A stretch of DNA of 64,000 nucleotides from Oceanobacter sp045430275 (GTDB lineage Bacteria > Pseudomonadota > Gammaproteobacteria > Pseudomonadales > Oceanobacteraceae), in contig JAILXU010000003.1 of NCBI GenBank assembly GCA_045430275.1, positions 186,001-250,000 on the forward strand, written 5' to 3'. Position numbers and translations under genes: made by a program. Under the pieces are notes generated by a model. That model made no database searches. It was not told the origin of the DNA and saw only the letters and a list, made by a program, of their open reading frames with translations. Below are positions 61,031 through 64,000 of the stretch, one piece after another; position 1 is the stretch's first letter, and each line of letters begins with the position of its first letter.

Positions 61031-64000
61031 ATGCCCCAGATAGATCCTAAATACGATCGTTTGCAATTGAAAGATGAATACCTGAAAGATCCATTACTAA
61101 TGGCGCTTGCATGGAAAAAAGCACACGATTATATCCGCAATATTAATTGGTATGCAGATAACTTTGAACTTGATAAATCGACTTTAAATTTGGCAAAGTG
61201 CTGTAAAGAATGGGTAGCGGAAATAAACAGTAGCAAAGTCTCGTTCTCCGGCTTGAAACTGGTACCCGCCCCAAAATCAGCAGCTTGGGCATTCATACCG
61301 AATAAATGTCCCACTGAGGTCGATGAGATACTCGATGTTTCTATTGATGAGCTTGGAAATGCCTGTTACTGCCTAAAATGGGTTCCAGAATCAGAGCCTG
61401 GTTCTGACAAACCTACCAATATCAAATTACGGCCACTTGCTCATATTGGCATTAAAGAGCAGACCATGATGACCTTGGTGATGATGTGTCTCGCCAATGA
61501 AGTCGAAGCTATTCAGGGCGATCCATCAACCAAATATGATGATGTACACAAAAAGAGAGTCGTGAGCTATGGCAATCGTCTTTACTGCAAATACCAAGAG
61601 GATGATGAGGGAAAGGTAACTGCTGAGCATAATTACGGGGCAACGACGATTTACAGCAAATATTTCACCGATTACCGCCAGTTTATTCAACGCCCTTACT
61701 TTTTCGCTTCCAAGGCTTTGCCTGAGAAAGATCCTGATGAAGAAGTTTATCTGGTCGATCTGGATTTAAGCCAGTTTTATGATCGAATTGATCGGGAAAA
61801 ACTGATAATAAAAATTAAGGAATTAACTCTCAAGAATCAACAAACGGTAATTGAGCCGAATGGAACAGTAGATGCCTTTCTAGATGCATTTCATGCTTGG
61901 CCTTGGTCTCCGTGTGCTAAAGATAGTTACGAGGTTTGTAAAACAGATGGTGAAAATGGTATATCAAAAGCACCTAATGGTTTACCTCAGGGGTTAGTTT
62001 CTTCTGGATTTTTATCGAATATTTACATGCTTGATTTTGATGAGCACATGCTTCGATGTATTACTAGCGGAGTACTAGAATACAAGGACAAGGACAAGGA
62101 CAAGGACAAGGACAAGGACAAGGACAAGGACAAGGACAAACCATATGAAATCAAACTGATCGATTACTGCCGCTATGTAGATGATATGCGTTTGGTGGTT
62201 ATCGGCCCCAAACGAAGTAAGGATATCCAAAATCCAATAAAGACGATTCAGCAGGATATAAACGCTTGGATAACTCCGATACTTGCTGAACTGAACCTAT
62301 ATCTAAACAAAGAAAAAACCAAAGTTGAGGTTTATCGAGGTAAGTCCAAAGGAATATCCAGCACTCTGGAAACAATCCAAAGCAATATGAGTGGCCCACA
62401 AAGCATGGAAAGTGCGGATGAGATGGTCACTCAGCTTGAATCCTTGTTAATGCTCTCCGATGGAAATGTTCCAGATCAGGATGGTCAAAACTGCACCCCT
62501 AATGGACTCGCCGCCATTGAAAAGAGTGTATTTGATGTTCGAGAAGATACCTTAAAACGCTTTGCTGCAAACAAGATCTCCAAGGTCTTGAATAACAAAC
62601 GTCATTTTACATCCAGAGACATAGATGAAAATGGCAACCCGGTTGCTGGCGAATGGGATTATTTGCAAGAACGAATGTCCAGGCGCTTTATTGCTAATTG
62701 GTCACATGACCCCGCATTGGTTCTTCTCCTGAAAAAAGGCTTGGAGTTATTCCCAAGTCCCAAGGTATTAAACCCTGTACTGGATCAATTGAAAGACGTT
62801 TTAAAGAGAGAGGGAGGTATTGAGGAAGAGAAACAAGTGGCAGTCGCCCGATATTGTTTATCTGAAATATTTCGACACTCCGCAATCGTTATTCATCGAA
62901 AAGACCCCCAAGCTATTCCTGCGCATGCAGATGTTGAAGGCTACTTTGAGTTGCTGCAAAACACAGCGGCGGCGGCTGTTTCAGGTTCACTTGGGGTGAA
63001 GCCGAAGTCTTCAGATGAGTTTGACTTACTCGGTGAGCAAGCAAGATTTTTATTGCTGGTAAGGCTTGATACAACACTCGAAAGTTCATGTGGTGACGCA
63101 GAACAAGATCTGATTTTTAAGCTGGTTCAGGGCTATCGGAATATCTCGATAAAAAGTTTACTTGGCAAAGTAAAAATGGTTGAACGGCTCAAGACGAAAC
63201 AAGAAGTACTGGCGTCCTGTATTTTGATCTCAGCACAACTTCTAGCCGATCAGAAACCCGTGATCCGTGCAGCTTGCTGCCTATTTGATAAATTACCAAT
63301 CAGTACTCGGTCAATCCTGGAAAAAATATCGGCTCAAAACCCTGATCTTATGCGAGCAATTTATTTCCATGCACGGTCAATGAAATACGCTTGGTATTCT
63401 AAGGATAGGGATAAAGACTTTATCACTGATATTGCAGAAAGGCTTTATCTGAATGTCCGGCCATCAGCCAAGCCTCTAAAAGAAATCACGACTCCTACTG
63501 GCATCTATCAATTATGTAGTCGCGCAGACAATCCTTTTGCCAATGAAGTAATGGCTTTAAAGCTGTTTCAGGCTCTGCTTGAAAAATTACCAGAGTTTGA
63601 TTTCAAAGATTCAAAAGTTATAGATCTCAGCAGAACGAAAGTGCAAACCACCGGATACAAAGTTCCACCCGCTTTTTCTGCATTCGATCACGATATAAAA
63701 ATAGTAAAAATAGACGAGGATAAAACTCATGCTGCAGTTGTGGATATGGCATCTCATTTGACGGATTTGGAAGAAGAGCCGATGCAACTCCAACGCGTTG
63801 CACTGGCAATGCGGGCTGTATTAGCAGGTTCTGCAGATCCAACGGGATTCGGTCAGTCATTCACTCCCAGGGCAGGCTATCGAGGAGTGAAATCTACCAG
63901 CTTCAAACGTCAGTTCGGCATGATGACAACGCCGGAATCTCTTGCTGGTGAAGCCGCTCAGTTCTCAAGCTGGCTGTCTACTTTGTTGGCTAAGCTTCTA
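61031..64000 (+). CDS. Large defence-type reverse transcriptase, 3' end beyond the window
   Basis: I translated this frame base by base from ATG 61031 (AAGGA before it): 990 codons without a stop to the window edge. The RT palm shows motif A VYLVDLDLSQFYDRID (Asp243, Asp245), motif B NGLPQGLVSSGF (residues 316-327) and motif C CRYVDDMRL (YVDD 382-385). Between B and C lies (Lys-Asp)9, encoded by a hexanucleotide tract. A long helical extension of more than 500 residues follows. The size, no intron-type maturase signs and the restriction-like neighbour point to a defence-associated RT (unknown-group/DRT type; the DRT1/UG1 proteins with a nitrilase tail are the best guess). GC is lower than the flanks. 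Confidence 0.82.
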   Translation, partial: MPQIDPKYDRLQLKDEYLKDPLLMALAWKKAHDYIRNINWYADNFELDKSTLNLAKCCKEWVAEINSSKVSFSGLKLVPAPKSAAWAFIPNKCPTEVDEILDVSIDELGNACYCLKWVPESEPGSDKPTNIKLRPLAHIGIKEQTMMTLVMMCLANEVEAIQGDPSTKYDDVHKKRVVSYGNRLYCKYQEDDEGKVTAEHNYGATTIYSKYFTDYRQFIQRPYFFASKALPEKDPDEEVYLVDLDLSQFYDRIDREKLIIKIKELTLKNQQTVIEPNGTVDAFLDAFHAWPWSPCAKDSYEVCKTDGENGISKAPNGLPQGLVSSGFLSNIYMLDFDEHMLRCITSGVLEYKDKDKDKDKDKDKDKDKDKPYEIKLIDYCRYVDDMRLVVIGPKRSKDIQNPIKTIQQDINAWITPILAELNLYLNKEKTKVEVYRGKSKGISSTLETIQSNMSGPQSMESADEMVTQLESLLMLSDGNVPDQDGQNCTPNGLAAIEKSVFDVREDTLKRFAANKISKVLNNKRHFTSRDIDENGNPVAGEWDYLQERMSRRFIANWSHDPALVLLLKKGLELFPSPKVLNPVLDQLKDVLKREGGIEEEKQVAVARYCLSEIFRHSAIVIHRKDPQAIPAHADVEGYFELLQNTAAAAVSGSLGVKPKSSDEFDLLGEQARFLLLVRLDTTLESSCGDAEQDLIFKLVQGYRNISIKSLLGKVKMVERLKTKQEVLASCILISAQLLADQKPVIRAACCLFDKLPISTRSILEKISAQNPDLMRAIYFHARSMKYAWYSKDRDKDFITDIAERLYLNVRPSAKPLKEITTPTGIYQLCSRADNPFANEVMALKLFQALLEKLPEFDFKDSKVIDLSRTKVQTTGYKVPPAFSAFDHDIKIVKIDEDKTHAAVVDMASHLTDLEEEPMQLQRVALAMRAVLAGSADPTGFGQSFTPRAGYRGVKSTSFKRQFGMMTTPESLAGEAAQFSSWLSTLLAKLL
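62084..62137 (+). repeat. Hexanucleotide tandem repeat (AAGGAC)9 inside the reverse transcriptase
   Basis: Nine perfect AAGGAC units, 54 bp, encode (Lys-Asp)9 at residues 352-369 of the reverse transcriptase, 12 residues before the YVDD motif. The unit length is a multiple of three, so gain or loss of units would change a linker without shifting the frame. Confidence 0.95.

Overview
The window looks like chromosomal DNA of a marine-type gammaproteobacterium of the Oceanospirillales/Pseudomonadales kind. This is an inference from the UvrD C-terminus, the long PstC and PstA proteins, a DcaP-like porin, a CrbS/CrbR (MxtR/ErdR)-type two-component system, Pseudomonas-style REP elements and a moderately high GC content. 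Two stretches are visibly AT-richer and probably acquired: about 20.1-21.5 kb and from 61.0 kb to the right end.

Layout. 1-6.7 kb: uvrD 3' end, a YciA-like thioesterase, the phosphate operon pstS-pstC-pstA-pstB-phoU behind tandem Pho boxes, and a tRNA-Thr with its own promoter and terminator. 6.7-11.8 kb: a PEGA-domain lipoprotein, a YafY/WYL regulator, a small monooxygenase-fold protein, a Fic AMP-transferase fused to a winged helix, and a secreted endonuclease I. 11.8-32.7 kb: a block that appears built around extracellular polyhydroxybutyrate use (3-hydroxybutyrate oligomer hydrolase, PHB depolymerase, DcaP-like porin, CrbR/CrbS regulators, TRAP transporter), interrupted by a LysR/flavin reductase pair, lone binding proteins, a PhoX phosphatase and an AT-rich immunity-like gene pair. 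33-37.6 kb: a CBS-PAS-GGDEF-EAL protein, a HigBA-type toxin-antitoxin pair and an Ogt methyltransferase.

37.7-51.8 kb: a catabolic locus with two FeaR-like AraC regulators, an APC permease, a cupin, a porin, a PuuB-like FAD amine oxidase, a universal stress protein, a TctCBA transporter with an orphan GAF-like gene, an aldehyde dehydrogenase and MoaF. The content points to oxidation of an amine through an aldehyde to an acid. 51.8-59.9 kb: a cell-envelope redox module. It comprises a cytochrome P460-like protein, a lipoprotein with four YxFxxD repeats, a monohaem lipoprotein, an outer-membrane barrel with an N-terminal CxxCH, and opposite them an ECF sigma/anti-sigma/LRR/porin operon. The sigma operon and the lipoprotein operon carry the same bipartite promoter (TGCAACTTTTT-N11-CCGTAT), so they are probably one ECF regulon. 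I consider this the best candidate for an undescribed system.

59.98-64 kb: the edge of a probable defence island, with an McrA-like HNH endonuclease followed by a very large reverse transcriptase that is open to the window end. Its palm domain contains an (AAGGAC)9 hexanucleotide tract, encoding (Lys-Asp)9, directly before the YVDD catalytic motif. The C-terminus lies outside the window.
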